Under the pieces are notes generated by a model. That model was given only the letters and a program-made list of their open reading frames with translations, was not told where the DNA came from and ran no database searches. Made by a program: the position numbers and the translations under genes. Of a DNA stretch of 64,000 nucleotides, positions 31,801 through 42,390 are shown piece after piece. Within the stretch, counting starts at the first letter, position 1. Each line of letters starts with the position of its first letter. Source of the stretch: Flectonema sp. DT1601 (Eukaryota; Euglenozoa; Diplonemea; Diplonemida; Diplonemidae); contig OZ025816.1 of assembly GCA_964019425.1 (NCBI GenBank), positions 1 to 64,000 of the forward strand, in the 5' to 3' direction.

Positions 31801-31977
31801 CCTCAGACTGTTTTCACAGATTTCGGTCACCAATTAAGTTAATTGTAAAACAGAATCAGTTGGGGGTAGGGGAAGGTCAATAAGAAAGATAAAATTAAAC
31901 AATAAAACATTACTACATCACTTTCAAAATAAAATAAAAAACCATATTAAAATCGAAAAGAAATTTTCGCAACCACA
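28817..31977. other. Spacer between lectins 2 and 3; holds RNA element A
   Basis: 3.2 kb with no supported protein gene. A 102-codon minus-strand frame at 29,479-29,787 has no recognisable feature. The stretch holds long A and T runs, including T and A runs flanking a short linker near 30,948-31,001, and the candidate RNA at 31,340-31,632. Confidence 0.5.
31340..31632 (+). ncRNA. Candidate structured RNA, copy A (3' of lectin 3)
   Basis: 293 nt, the longest form. The outer helix is 8 bp, GTTGTGAC (31340-31347) with GTCACAAC (31625-31632). ACC then faces GGT without the extra pairs seen in copies C and D. Conserved blocks: GTGACTTAACC, AATCTCTTATTATATCA, GATAAGGAGAAGGAACA, CCCCAGAGCGTACAACAC, GGTCGTCAC. 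The second helix is GAGGG (31383-31387) with CCCTC (31427-31431). The third is TCTTGATT (within 31461-31473) with AATCAAGA (from 31578), enclosing further sequence. A TAATTTTTTT run lies about 40 nt downstream on the plus strand. It lies 345 bp beyond the lectin 3 stop. Confidence 0.55.
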
Positions 31978-33624
31978 TCACATGGTTGGATCAACAGCAC
32001 AAATGGCGCACGAGTTTCCGTTTCCATTTTGCGGGCCCGTATTTCTAGGGCACCAGTCCTCCGCACATGCACCATTCTTCCAGCTGCATCCCGAGGTCGC
32101 CCCACACTCATTGGCATCGTTCGCATTCTGGCACGGCATAATCTGTGAAACTCCGAACACCACGAATTTCGAAAGGTCCGAGGTCAAGAAAGGAAGGTCG
32201 ATCTCCTCACCCGAAGCGATTCTTCTTCTGAACGCAACCATCGAGTGCTCGAACCCGTCGTTGTTCTCAACGAACCTCGGTGCGCACGAACCCGCCTGCC
32301 ATCCGTCCGACAACAACGAAGCAGGGAGACCTCCGTTCTCGTTCTTGCAAGGTGGACACAGGTAGTGGGTCACGTAGATGTCACAAGGCTTGTCGTCACA
32401 TGAGAACGGACACTTCATTCTAATCGCTGATCCAGACACGAGCGTGTCAACTGAGAACGCCTGCACAACCTGTCCGTTCGTTTCAGTCAGGTACTTCGGA
32501 AGCTTTGTCAGCATCGCGTTCGTCCAAGCAGGCATACCAACAGTCACGTCGTTTCCGTCCAAAGCCTCAGTGAATCCGTTCGGCTTGATGATCGAACCAG
32601 TCACAGGTGCACTCGGTGGGCAAGTGTCGTGGAGAACAACTGCCTGAGAGATGTATCCGTTAGGCATGCAAGTCTCAGCAATGTCTCCCCACTCGCACAT
32701 GTATCCCTCGATGCTGTGTTCCAGTGGGTAGTCATTCCAGATACCGTCAGAATAGAAGTGAGCGTAGTCCTCACCAGCGGTGGTGCAAAGACCAGGACAA
32801 GGGCTTCTGTACTCGTTAGGCTCCGATGACTTGAAGTTGTTGTACATTCCCGGCTCAGCAATCAAACCAGCTCTGTCCGACCTCTGTCTTCCGATGAGAG
32901 TTCCAAGTCCACCGCAAATCGCCGAGTTGCAAGGCTGAAAAGTTGGCTTCAACACCCCCAACGGGCACGCAGTTCTCTCGAACCCGTCCACAGAGAGGTC
33001 GTATGGAGGACATCCTTCCGGTCCCACCACCCACCTCCACTCACGCTCCACACCGGCATCCGAAGCCCCCATCCAACCTCTTCCGGTCAGCTTCGACTCC
33101 GCGATGTTCTGCTCTTCCTGGCTCGTGATCGTCATCAGGTATCCCGGCAGTCCCAAGATGTCGTTGTCCCTGTTGGAACAAGAAATCTGTGCCTCCTGCC
33201 AGCTCAGCTTTCCACCGAAGTAGTTGTAGAAGTGATGGTTCTTTCTCGAAAACAAACCGTGCCCGTAGTTCAGCACCATCAACCTCCCTCCAGCTCCGGC
33301 AGGTGTGAACACGACCGATGACAAAGCAGTTGCGTATTGCTCAATAGTGTGTGCACCCGAAAGCTGCATCTTGTCCCCGTTGAAGTCGCTGGTGATCCCG
33401 AGACTCGAGCATTTAGTGCAGCTCAGAATGTCACCGCTGTGGAATCCTTCCTCAATGTGAACCGCAGCCCCTCTGATCACCGTGTCACAATCACAGCTTC
33501 CCGTGAAAGGAACGTCCGCACAATTCTGGTTCGGGAACGGCTTCATCGTCTCACCGACTTTGATCACCGCGTCCCCCAAGGCTGACGCAGCCATCAGTAG
33601 TATTCCGCTTACCGCAGTCTTCAT
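31978..33624 (-). CDS. Secreted C-type lectin 3
   Basis: 548 residues, complete. Its 5' flank resembles that of the gamma genes, and it stands where a gamma gene would in the repeating alpha-beta-gamma order, but its 3' flank is unique. Distinctive residues: ADVPFTGSC, GDILSC, GITSDFNGDKM; GVLKPTFQPCNSAIC in the lectin-domain insert where others read LQPTFQPCDSAIC; SSEPNEYRSPC and GIWNDYPLEH around the calcium site. EPN and WND are both intact. An acceptor-like TCTTCATTCAG ends 25 bp before the ATG (AG at 33,650-33,649). Confidence 0.93.
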   Translation of the reverse strand: MKTAVSGILLMAASALGDAVIKVGETMKPFPNQNCADVPFTGSCDCDTVIRGAAVHIEEGFHSGDILSCTKCSSLGITSDFNGDKMQLSGAHTIEQYATALSSVVFTPAGAGGRLMVLNYGHGLFSRKNHHFYNYFGGKLSWQEAQISCSNRDNDILGLPGYLMTITSQEEQNIAESKLTGRGWMGASDAGVEREWRWVVGPEGCPPYDLSVDGFERTACPLGVLKPTFQPCNSAICGGLGTLIGRQRSDRAGLIAEPGMYNNFKSSEPNEYRSPCPGLCTTAGEDYAHFYSDGIWNDYPLEHSIEGYMCEWGDIAETCMPNGYISQAVVLHDTCPPSAPVTGSIIKPNGFTEALDGNDVTVGMPAWTNAMLTKLPKYLTETNGQVVQAFSVDTLVSGSAIRMKCPFSCDDKPCDIYVTHYLCPPCKNENGGLPASLLSDGWQAGSCAPRFVENNDGFEHSMVAFRRRIASGEEIDLPFLTSDLSKFVVFGVSQIMPCQNANDANECGATSGCSWKNGACAEDWCPRNTGPQNGNGNSCAICAVDPTM

Positions 33625-34984
33625 TATTGTGATGTTTTTGTGTTGAAACTGAATGAAGAAGAAGATGTTTTACATTTCCAATCACGACTACCAACAACTC
33701 ATTGAGGGAGGGAAATTACGAGGTTCGTTGCAGGTTGAAACTCAAAAAGATGATGAATTGCAGAGGAGGGGGTTCGCTCCGAAGATTAGTACTGCGGTCT
33801 GCGAAAGGAAAGGAAAGAAGCTACCAACCAACTAATTAATTAGATTGATTGATAGATAATGAAATCCATTACATTACATTTTGAAAATCGCGAACTATGG
33901 AGCATCGAGTAAGCTCTATAGCGTTAAAAAAGGAATAGTGCAATTTCATTACGCATGTAAAGGATGTATCAAAGCAAACAAGAAGTGACCAACTTGTTAC
34001 TTTAAAGCACAAAAGATTTATATAAAAGAGATCTGTGAGGTGACTTCAACTAACGGGAAGAGAATAAGTTTGTTCAATTCAAATTAATTAAAGAGCACCC
34101 GATTTACTTCGAGTAAATGACAAAATCTCAAAACGTGTGTTGACAGCATTACTACAACACTCAAACAAGGAAGTTGGCAACGATGTTAAAAGTTTTTGAA
34201 TGATCGAAACAAAGGAACTTTTTTATTTTTCTATTTCCCTTTCACATCGTTATTCCAAGACACCCCTGTAAACCAACCCTTGGAATTAGTTGAAATGATT
34301 TAATTTCAGTATTCTTTAATAATATTACCAACAAGTCAGACATCAGAAGTACAGCGATAATCAATTACGACTTACTTCACTTGAGTTGGTTTGGCAGCAC
34401 TCAGTAGAATTAAAATAACAAAACAAGAAGAGCTTTCCTCAATAGTCTCTAAGAACTGAAGCGTTCAACTCACCCAAACCATACAAGGCCAAGGATAACA
34501 TTGCAAAGCAGAAAACAAACAAAAAACAATTTAAATGTATCAAAAAAGAATAAAAAATGATGCCAATCAGAAAGCCATTTCAATTCATTCTGCTCAGCCT
34601 TTCAAACACAATTCAAAGCCTGTGATTTAACCGCAAACGTGACAATTTCTTTTTATTTTAGCTTGGCATTAATAATTTCTACAAATAAAGCTATCAAGAA
34701 AAAAACATGTTTTGATACCTAACCTCGAACATCCGAGAACACGTTGGGTGGGACAACCTTTCCTAAAGAAAGAGTTGACTACAAATATATAAGTTTCGGC
34801 ATTCAAAGGTTTGTATCAAAACAAGAATTACAGTCATCACATTTCAGCATTTAGTGTCGAAAGTATTAACAAACGTAGTTTTCAAAGGTCAGTAACACGG
34901 AGAATTCCTTGTTTGAAAAATATTATTACACACACAACTCTTAAAAACGTTTTTCTTACTCCTCCCATCCTGTATCAAGTTACA
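33625..34984. other. Spacer between lectins 3 and 4
   Basis: Related to the spacers between lectins 6-7, 9-10 and 12-13, with insertions and deletions. It holds the promoter box at 33,775-33,797 and, at 34,622, a decayed start of the RNA element (GTGATTTAACC then CAATTTCTTTTTATTTT). No gene seen. Confidence 0.55.
33775..33797 (-). promoter_or_regulatory. Shared promoter box upstream of lectins 3-12
   Basis: On the gene strand the box begins CCGCAGTACTAATCTTCGGA and ends GCG. It sits about 130-170 bp before each ATG. Further copies: 36,778-36,800; 41,119-41,141; 44,181-44,203; 46,815-46,837; 47,918-47,940; 50,980-51,002; 54,158-54,180; 58,474-58,496 (one mismatch); 61,477-61,499. It stays identical between the alpha-type and beta/gamma-type flanks, which differ around it, so it is probably constrained. 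A promoter or transcription-factor site is the likeliest role. Lectins 1 and 2 lack it. Confidence 0.45.
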
Positions 34985-36631
34985 TCACATGGTTGGGTGA
35001 ACAGCACAAATAGTGCACGAGTTTCCGATTCCATTTTGAGGACCCGCATTCCTCGGGCACCAGTCCTCCGAACAAACACCATTCTTCCAGCTGCATCCCG
35101 AGGTCGCCCCACACTCATTGGCATCGTTCGCATTCTGGCACGGCATGATCTGCGAAACTCCGAACACCACGAATTTCGAAAGGTCCGAGGTCAAGAAAGG
35201 AAGGTCGATCTCCTCACCCGAAGCGATTCTTCTTCTGAACGCAACCATCGAGTGCTCGAACCCGTCGTTGTTCTCCACGAACCTCGGTGCGCACGAACCT
35301 CCCTGCCATCCGTCCGACAACAACGAAGCAGGGAGACCTCCGTTCTCGTTCTTGCAAGGTGGACACAGGTAGTGGGTCACGTAGATGTCACAAGGCTTGT
35401 CGTCACATGAGAACGGACACTTCATTCTAATCGCTGATCCAGACACGAGCGTGTCAACTGAGAACGCCTGCACAACCTGTCCGTTCGTTTCAGTCAGGTA
35501 CTTCGGAAGCTTTGTCAGCATCGCGTTCGTCCAAGCAGGCATACCAACAGTCACGTCGTTTCCGTCAAAGTCCACCGTGAATCCGTTCGGCTTGACGATC
35601 GAACCAGTCATAGGTGCGCTCGGTGGACACTGGTCGTGGAGAACAACTGCCTGAGAGATGTATCCGTTAGGCATGCAAGCCTCAGCAATGTCTCCCCACT
35701 CGCACATGTATCCCTCGATGTCGTGAATTAGAGGGTAGTCGTTCCAAACTCCGTCACTGAGGAAGTGCGCGTAGTCCTCACCAGCGGTGGTGCAAAGACC
35801 AGGACAGCGATTTCTGAATTCGTTAGGCTCCGATGACTTGAAGTTGTTGTACATTCCCGGCTCAGCAATCAAACCAGCTCTGTTCGACCTCTGTCTTCCG
35901 AACAGTGTTCCAAGTCCACCGCAAATCGCCGAGTCGCAAGGCTGAAAAGTTGGCTGCAACACCCCCAACGGGCACGCAGTTCTCTCGAACCCGTCCACAG
36001 AGAGGTCGTATGGAGGACATCCTTCCGGTCCCACCACCCACCTCCACTCACGTTCCACACCGGCATCCGAAGCCCCCATCCAACCTCTTCCGTTCAGCTT
36101 CGACTCCGCGATGTTCTGCTCCTCCTGGCTCGTGATCGTCATGAGGTATCCCGGCAGTCCCAAGATGTCGTTGTCCCTGCTGGCACAAGAAATCTGTGCC
36201 TCCTGCCAGCTCCGTTCTCCTCTGAAGAAGTTGTAGAAGTGATGGTTCTTTCTCGAAAACAAACCGTGCCCGTAGTTCAGGACTAACACCCTCTTTCCCA
36301 CCCCAGCAGGTGTGAACACCACCGATGACAAAGCTCTTGCGTATTGCTCAATAGTCCGTTCACCTGAAAGCTGCATCTTATCTCCGCTGAAGTCCATCGT
36401 GATCCCGAGTCTTCGGCATCTATTGCAGTTCAGAACGTCACCGGTGTGGAATCCTTCCTCGATGTGAACCGCAGCCCCTCTGATCACCGTGTTGCAATCA
36501 CAGTTTCCCGTGAAAGGAACGTCCGCGCATACTTGTCTGGGGAACGGTCTCAACGTCTCACCGACTGTGATCACCGCGTCCCCCAAGGCTGACGCAGCCA
36601 TCAGTAGTATTCCGCTTACCGCAGTCTTCAT
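34985..36631 (-). CDS. Secreted C-type lectin 4, alpha type
   Basis: 548 residues. The alpha type is recognised by ITVGETLRPFPRQVCADVPFTGNC, an Arg-rich NCNRCRRLGITMDF stretch in the beta-sandwich, GKRVLVLNYG, and NFFRGERSWQEAQISCAS at the start of the lectin domain. Around the sugar site: SSEPNEFRNRC and FLSDGVWNDYPLIHD; EPN and WND are present. It has HDQCPPSAP where beta and gamma genes have HDTCPPSAP, and SKLNGRGW where other copies have SKLTGRGW or SKLTGGGW. The C-terminal third is almost the same as in all other copies. Complete, with the shared box and acceptor-like sequence upstream. Confidence 0.93.
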   Translation of the reverse strand: MKTAVSGILLMAASALGDAVITVGETLRPFPRQVCADVPFTGNCDCNTVIRGAAVHIEEGFHTGDVLNCNRCRRLGITMDFSGDKMQLSGERTIEQYARALSSVVFTPAGVGKRVLVLNYGHGLFSRKNHHFYNFFRGERSWQEAQISCASRDNDILGLPGYLMTITSQEEQNIAESKLNGRGWMGASDAGVEREWRWVVGPEGCPPYDLSVDGFERTACPLGVLQPTFQPCDSAICGGLGTLFGRQRSNRAGLIAEPGMYNNFKSSEPNEFRNRCPGLCTTAGEDYAHFLSDGVWNDYPLIHDIEGYMCEWGDIAEACMPNGYISQAVVLHDQCPPSAPMTGSIVKPNGFTVDFDGNDVTVGMPAWTNAMLTKLPKYLTETNGQVVQAFSVDTLVSGSAIRMKCPFSCDDKPCDIYVTHYLCPPCKNENGGLPASLLSDGWQGGSCAPRFVENNDGFEHSMVAFRRRIASGEEIDLPFLTSDLSKFVVFGVSQIMPCQNANDANECGATSGCSWKNGVCSEDWCPRNAGPQNGIGNSCTICAVHPTM

Positions 36632-37380
36632 TATTGTGATGTTTTTGTGTTGAAACTGAATGAAGAAGAAGATTGTTTTACATTTCCAATCACGACTACC
36701 AACAACTCATTGAGGGAGGAAATTTACGAGTTTCAGAAATCCGCAGTGTTGATGAAAAGGTTGCCAGGGAGGGTGTTCGCTCCGAAGATTAGTACTGCGG
36801 GATGCGAGGAATGAAATAGGCAACGAGATATCAGTTAAATGCGTTGTACGGAAGAAAATTAAATTCCCTCGAAACACAACTTACACGGTACTCCTTCTGT
36901 CAAATGTGAGTGACTTTAAGATTAACAGGAACACGTCCGCAATGTTCACCAATTAATTGATGTGAAGTTAAAAGATACCAAACAATTAAATAAAACCGTT
37001 TGATGATATTCTTAAAATTTTTGATTACCCGACGGGTGGGAAATGGAAAGAATCAGGTGTGACAAAATGAGCAAGAAATAAATAAAAAGCTCATCATCTA
37101 CGCAACAGAACAACATCTCCCGTGTAGACGATGACATACAACACAACTCACAAGTAAGGAAGTTGCACAAGCTAATCATTTTTTTTTAAAATGCCCCATT
37201 TCATCTTTAGAAAAATAAAGAAAAACCCTCCTCCCGAGAAATAGGAAGAGGAAGTAAGTTAGATAGATAAGTTAGTTAGCATAAGGAAGTTTTACTTCAT
37301 TAACTAGTATTAGCAAAAATAATAAAAAAAGGAATTTTAATTTAATAAAGAAACAGACCAGGACATCAAACTTTTCTTCC

Positions 37381-37522
37381 GACCAAACCCATTCAATGTC
37401 CAGCACTCTTCTTTATTAGTTGGTTGGTCAGTTAGGAATTTTTGTTTAGTTAACCCGCAGCAAGGACCCAATCGCAAGGAACGTAGTTTCATAGCTTCGG
37501 CGATTCCCAGCTCGCTCCTTGC
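37381..37522 (+). ncRNA. Possible snRNA-like element
   Basis: Read on the plus strand: a stem GACCAA (37381-37386) with TTGGTC (37424-37429), then AATTTTTG (37437-37444), which fits an Sm-protein site, then a 7-bp stem GCAAGGA (37474-37480) with TCCTTGC (37516-37522). Stem, Sm site, terminal stem-loop is the 3' layout of spliceosomal and spliced-leader RNAs. I cannot match it to U1, U2, U4, U5 or U6. An intact duplicate is at 54,748-54,889. In the middle unit the 3' stem was removed by the deletion that truncated lectin 8. Weak evidence: one architecture, no independent covariation. Confidence 0.2.
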
Positions 37523-38859
37523 CCAGAGGCTAACAGGTTGAAAAAAATATATAAAAGGGAAATGGGAGGGGGGAAGGTGAAAAAAAAATAAGAAATCTTT
37601 TTAATTCCATATACAGCATCTCTCTTTGTAAGGCCGACCATTTGTTCGGAACCCTAACTCGTCCAAATCATTGTAATTGTACTGTGTAGGTCTTGCAGAA
37701 AACAATAAACCAGAAGTTTATTATTTTACGTCTTCTTCAAAATAAAAAAGAATTCAAAGAAAAACAGGAACACGAGACTCTCGAACTCATCAGTTTCTTC
37801 ACCAGCAAATTGAAAAAATATAACAAATGCTGAAATATTTTTAAAAAAATAAAAAACTTATTCTCGAAAAAATAGTTGTAATTCTCCTCTTGTCAAGAAA
37901 CGAGAAGAGAAGCACAAACAGTACAACTTTAAGCAGAAAAAACAACTCAACTTCTAATATACTTTTAATGATGTGCTCGTGTACACATCTTTGCGGGTTT
38001 GCACATGTTTTATTTTTTCTCCTCTTCAATCGAACAAGACTGTTATCTGGTGAAACCGTAAAGCCCAAAGAGGAGGACTACACGAGCTGTCAAACTTGTA
38101 ATTTATTTGTTGAGTTTACTTAAAAGAAAAAGAGAACAATTGAGAAAGAAAGGAAATTCCAATACCACAGAGCATTAGTATACAAAAATTGTTGTGTTAA
38201 AATTCGAAAACATAAAAACTGCCACACTCAATGAAAACGAAGCCCAACAAACCTCGTAATCGGCGAAGAGACGATTGCTATTTGAAATGCTTCCTCAACA
38301 CACGTGTTGTTGTTTTATGAGGTTGGCTGAACGTATGATCCAAAATAGGCAGTCAAGAAATAAGGCAACAAGCCATCTACACACGAGGCTTATTATTAAA
38401 TGGTTCTTTTTAAATAAAAGACAACAAGGGAAAGAGAGCAAGCGAAAAAAAGAACCAAGGCACCTTCATTCAGAAAGGAATTTGTTTTGTTTGAAAAAAA
38501 AGAGGAGGAAATAATTAACGTCGGTTAATTATTTCGTTCCTGCCGGGGGTTGGGAGTCAAGCAATGCGAGAACGTCTTTGTCGTTCCCAGTTATTCAAAT
38601 AAGAAACCACTCAACACAACAAGGATGTCAAGCATGCCAAGTGTACTTCAGAGTGTATTCAATTTGTAACCTTTCACATTTACATCGCTTTTCAAAAGTT
38701 CACACAAAATAATTTTGACTGGGAATGGGAATGAGGGAATCTCGCCAGTCTCACGTTGCAAATATATTTATTAATTATTTTTCATTTTTTTTTTTCTATT
38801 TTTCCTGTGCCAATTGACACACAAAACGAACACATAATTTCAATTACTAAGAAACGGTA

Positions 38860-39127
38860 GTGACTTAACCGATATCAAAGTGTTTAATCTCTTATTATAT
38901 CAAATAGAAGGCTAGCCTTACACGATAAGTAGAAGGAACAGGTACTGTTGGTCTAGACTCCAAATAGTTGTCTCGCTGAACATCAAAAGCAGAGAGCGAT
39001 GTGAATGTGAGGAGTCCTCAGAGAGAACCAATCACACTCAAAAGTTCTTCCATCATCCAAAGACAACAACGGAGGGAATGAGTTTTCAGTAAAAGTCCCC
39101 CAGAGCGTACAACACGGCGGTCGTCAC
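38860..39127 (+). ncRNA. Candidate structured RNA, copy B (3' of lectin 5)
   Basis: 268 nt. GTGAC (38860-38864) pairs with GTCAC (39123-39127), and ACCG with CGGT. Blocks: GTGACTTAACC, AATCTCTTATTATATCA, GATAAGTAGAAGGAACA, CCCCAGAGCGTACAACAC, GGTCGTCAC. The second hairpin is short: AAGG (38908-38911), loop CTAG, CCTT (38916-38919). Within the long third interval ACTCC pairs with GGAGT. An AATTTTATTTTTT run follows about 25 nt downstream. It lies 203 bp beyond the lectin 5 stop. Confidence 0.55.
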
Positions 39128-39329
39128 GAAGTGAATCTCTGATCGAGCAAAACATAATTTTATTTTTTCATTCATTGTTTGTTAACTTACATGATCTTCA
39201 GAAGTCTGTACCACAAATGATACATCTTTTGTTATATCCCTTCCACGACAGACAAGATAATCATGTTGTTAGTAAGGCAAGAGTCAGAATGACAAGGAAA
39301 TCATTTAATATCAAGAAACCACAACCACA

Positions 39330-40976
39330 TCACATGGTTGGGTGAACAGCACAAATAGTGCACGAGTTTCCGTTTCCATTTTGAGGACCCGCATTCCTCG
39401 GGCACCAGTCCTCCGCACATGCACCATTCTTCCAGCTGCATCCCGAGGTCGCATCACACTCAGTGGCATCGTTCGCATTCTGGCACGGCATGATCTGCGA
39501 AACTCCGAACACCACGAATTTCGAAAGGTCCGAGGTCAAGAAAGGAAGGTCGATCTCCTCACCCGAAGCGATTCTTCTTCTGAACGCAACCATCGAGTGC
39601 TCGAACCCGTCGTTGTTCTCCACGAACCTCGGTGCGCACGAACCCGCCTGCCATCCGTCCGACAACAACGAAGCAGGGAGACCTCCGTTCTCGTTCTTGC
39701 AAGGTGGACACAGGTAGTGGGTCACGTAGATGTCACAAGGCTTGTCGTCACATGAGAACGGACACTTCATTCTAATCGCTGATCCAGACACGAGCGTGTC
39801 AACTGAGAACGCCTGCACAACCTGTCCGTTCGTTTCAGTCAGGTACTTCGGAAGCTTTGTCAGCATCGCGTTCGTCCAAGCAGGCATTCCAACAGAGACG
39901 TCGTTTCCGTCAAAGTCCACCGTGAATCCGTTCGGCCTGATGATCGAAGCACTCATAGGTGCGCTCGGTGGGCAAGTATCGTGGAGAACAACTGCCTGCG
40001 ACAACTGACTGCTCGGCATGCAGGACTCAGCAATGTCTCCCCACTCGCACATGTATCCCTCGATGTCGTGAATTAGAGGGTAGTCGTTCCAAACTCCGTC
40101 CGAGTAGAAGTGTGCGTAGTCCTCACCAGCGGTGGTGCAAAGACCTGGACAAGGGCTTCTGAATTCGTTAGGCTCGTTTGACTTGAAGTTGTTGTACATT
40201 CCCGGCTCAGCAATTATACCAGGTCTGTCTGACCTTTGTCTTCCGAACAGTGTTCCAAGTCCACCGCAAATCGCCGAGTCGCAAGGCTGAAACGTTGGCT
40301 GCAACACCCCCAACGGGCACGCAGTCCTCTCGAACCCGTCCACAGAGAGGTCGTATGGAGGACATCCTTCCGGTCCCACCACCCACCTCCACTCACGCTC
40401 CACACCGGCATCCGAAGCCCCCATCCAACCCCTTCCGGTCAGCTTCGACTCCGCGATGTTCTGCTCCTCCTGGCTCGTGATCGTCATCAGGTATCCCGGC
40501 AGTCCCAAGATGTCGTTGTCCCTGTTGGAACAAGAAATCTGTGCCTCCTGCCAGCTCATCTTTCCACTAAAAAAGCTGTAGAAGTGGTGGTTCTTTCTCG
40601 AAAACAAACCGTGCCCGTAGTTCAGGACTAACACCCTCTTTCCCACCCCAGCAGGTGTGAACACCACCGATGACAAAGCAGTTGCGTATTGCTCAATAGT
40701 GCGTTCACCTGAAAGCTGCATCTTGTCCCCGCTGAAGTCGACGGTAATCCCCAGACTCGAGCACTTAGTGCAGCTCAGAATGTCACCGCTGTGGAATCCT
40801 TCCTCGATGTGAACCGCAGCTCCCTTGATCACCGTGTTGCAATCACAGCTTCCCGTGAAGGGAATGTTCACGCAATTCTGGTTCGGGAACGGCTTCAGCG
40901 TCTCACCGACTTTGATCACCGCGTCCCCCAAGGCTGACGCAGCCATCAGTAGTATTCCGCTTACCGCAGTCTTCAT
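39330..40976 (-). CDS. Secreted C-type lectin 5, beta type
   Basis: 548 residues. Beta markers: IKVGETLKPFPNQNCVNIPFTGSC, GITVDFSGDKM, GKRVLVLNYG, SFFSGKMSWQEAQ, RPGIIAEPG, and PSSQLSQAVV after the lectin domain in place of PNGYISQAVV. Around the sugar site: SNEPNEFRSPC and FYSDGVWNDYPLIHD, with EPN and WND intact. The lectin-domain start resembles lectin 1 (SFFSGKM against RFFSGWM), while GKRVLVL is shared with alpha genes, so the sequence is mosaic. Complete. Confidence 0.93.
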   Translation of the reverse strand: MKTAVSGILLMAASALGDAVIKVGETLKPFPNQNCVNIPFTGSCDCNTVIKGAAVHIEEGFHSGDILSCTKCSSLGITVDFSGDKMQLSGERTIEQYATALSSVVFTPAGVGKRVLVLNYGHGLFSRKNHHFYSFFSGKMSWQEAQISCSNRDNDILGLPGYLMTITSQEEQNIAESKLTGRGWMGASDAGVEREWRWVVGPEGCPPYDLSVDGFERTACPLGVLQPTFQPCDSAICGGLGTLFGRQRSDRPGIIAEPGMYNNFKSNEPNEFRSPCPGLCTTAGEDYAHFYSDGVWNDYPLIHDIEGYMCEWGDIAESCMPSSQLSQAVVLHDTCPPSAPMSASIIRPNGFTVDFDGNDVSVGMPAWTNAMLTKLPKYLTETNGQVVQAFSVDTLVSGSAIRMKCPFSCDDKPCDIYVTHYLCPPCKNENGGLPASLLSDGWQAGSCAPRFVENNDGFEHSMVAFRRRIASGEEIDLPFLTSDLSKFVVFGVSQIMPCQNANDATECDATSGCSWKNGACAEDWCPRNAGPQNGNGNSCTICAVHPTM

Positions 40977-42390
40977 TATTGTGATGTTTTTGTGTTGAAA
41001 CTGAATGAAGAAGAAGATTGTTTTACATTTCCAATCACGACTACCAACAACTCATTGAGGGAGGAAAATTACGAATTTCAAAAACCCGCAAAGATGATGT
41101 ATTGCAGAGGAGGGGGTTCGCTCCGAAGATTAGTACTGCGGATTGCGAGAAGAAAGGAAAGAAGCGACCAACCAACTAATTAATTAGATTGATTGATAGA
41201 TAATGAAATCCATTACATTACATTTTGAAAATCGCAAACTACGGAGCATCGACTAATCTCCACAGTGTTGAAAGGGAAGATTCGAGCAACGTGTGTTGAC
41301 AGCATTACTACAACATTCAAACAAGGAAGTTGGCAACGAGGATAAAAGTTTTTGAATGTTCAAAGAAAATAGCTAGTTGGAATTATGAAATAAAAAATCA
41401 GATTTCACAACAAGCAAGAATCCAAATATTCCGTTCCCCAAACGGGAACTTCTCTTTGTTTTTTTTCACATCATTCATTATTTCAGGAAATCACTTTGTA
41501 AACCAACTCTTGGAATGAATTGCAATCACGACACAATGCAAAAGGGAGAAAGCGGGGAGAGAGAAGCTGTCCAAACAGTTGAACAACTGATAACAAACTA
41601 ATTTTTAATAATTAATTTGATTTCAGTATTCTTTAATAATATTACCAACAAGTCAGACATCAGAAGTACAGCGATAATCAATTACGACTTACTTCACTTG
41701 AGTTGGTTTGGCAGCACTCAGTAGAATTTAAATAACTAAACAAGAAAGCTTTCCTCAATAGTCTCTAAGAGCTGAAGCGTTCAACTCACGCAAGCCATTC
41801 AAGGCCAAGGATACCATTGCATTGAAAAGCAGAAATCTCAAATATCAAAACAAAAAATATGTAACAAAACAGAAAAAAAAAACCAAGAAAAAAATGAGGG
41901 TTCCAAAATTCCGACACTTGACCAACGAATTCGACCAAGTGACAAAATAAGAAAGTAAAAAATGATGCCAATCAGAAAGATATTTCAATTCATTCTGCTC
42001 AGCCTGTCAAAAACATTCCAAAGCCTGTGATTTAACCGCAAACGTGTTAATTTCTTACTATCTCAGCTTAAAAGGCAGCAATAATTGCTCCAACAAAACG
42101 AATTAAGAAAATGGGAAAATGTTTTGATACCTAACTTTGAACATCCGAGAACACGTTTCGTGAGATTCATATAAGTAAGTCTTGGGCATTCAAAGGTTGG
42201 TAAGCAAATCAAGATTTACGGTCATCACTTCGATTCAGCATTTAGTGTGGAAATTATTAACAAACGTAGTTTTCAAAGTCGGTAACGTAGAGAGAGAGAG
42301 AGAGAGAGAAACTGAATTTAGAAAGAATCCAGTTGCACAAACAACGCTCTCCCAAACAAATTCACATAAAAGTTACTGTATGAAATTACA
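40977..42390. other. Spacer between lectins 5 and 6
   Basis: Beta-to-gamma spacer, repeated at 47,776-49,189 and 58,344-59,686. It holds the promoter box at 41,119-41,141, a (GA)n run near 42,290-42,309, and a decayed RNA element start at 42,027 (GTGATTTAACC then TTAATTTCTTACTATCTCA). No gene seen. Confidence 0.6.

Larger units (their letters stand above)
36632..39329. other. Spacer between lectins 4 and 5; holds RNA element B
   Basis: 2.7 kb. It contains the promoter box of lectin 4, an snRNA-like arrangement at 37,381-37,522, a plus-strand TATA-like TATATAAAAGG at 37,548-37,558, and the candidate RNA at 38,860-39,127. Two plus-strand frames of 77 and 79 codons (37,890 and 38,275) recur in the duplicate spacer but have no recognisable product. 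The string TTTGCGGGTTTGC near 37,990 matches the satellite unit over 13 bases, probably by chance. Confidence 0.5.

Noticed and set aside
37985-38005. Satellite-like TTTGCGGGTTTGC in a lectin spacer
   Set aside because: A single 13-base match is compatible with chance and is not tandem.
37890-38514. 77- and 79-codon plus-strand frames repeated at 55,257 and 55,642
   Set aside because: Identity is explained by the recent spacer duplication, and the translations look like AT-rich random sequence.
39342-39755. Open plus-strand frames across each lectin gene (up to 137 codons), conserved in all copies
   Set aside because: They are antisense shadows of the lectin coding sequence; their conservation follows from that of the real gene.
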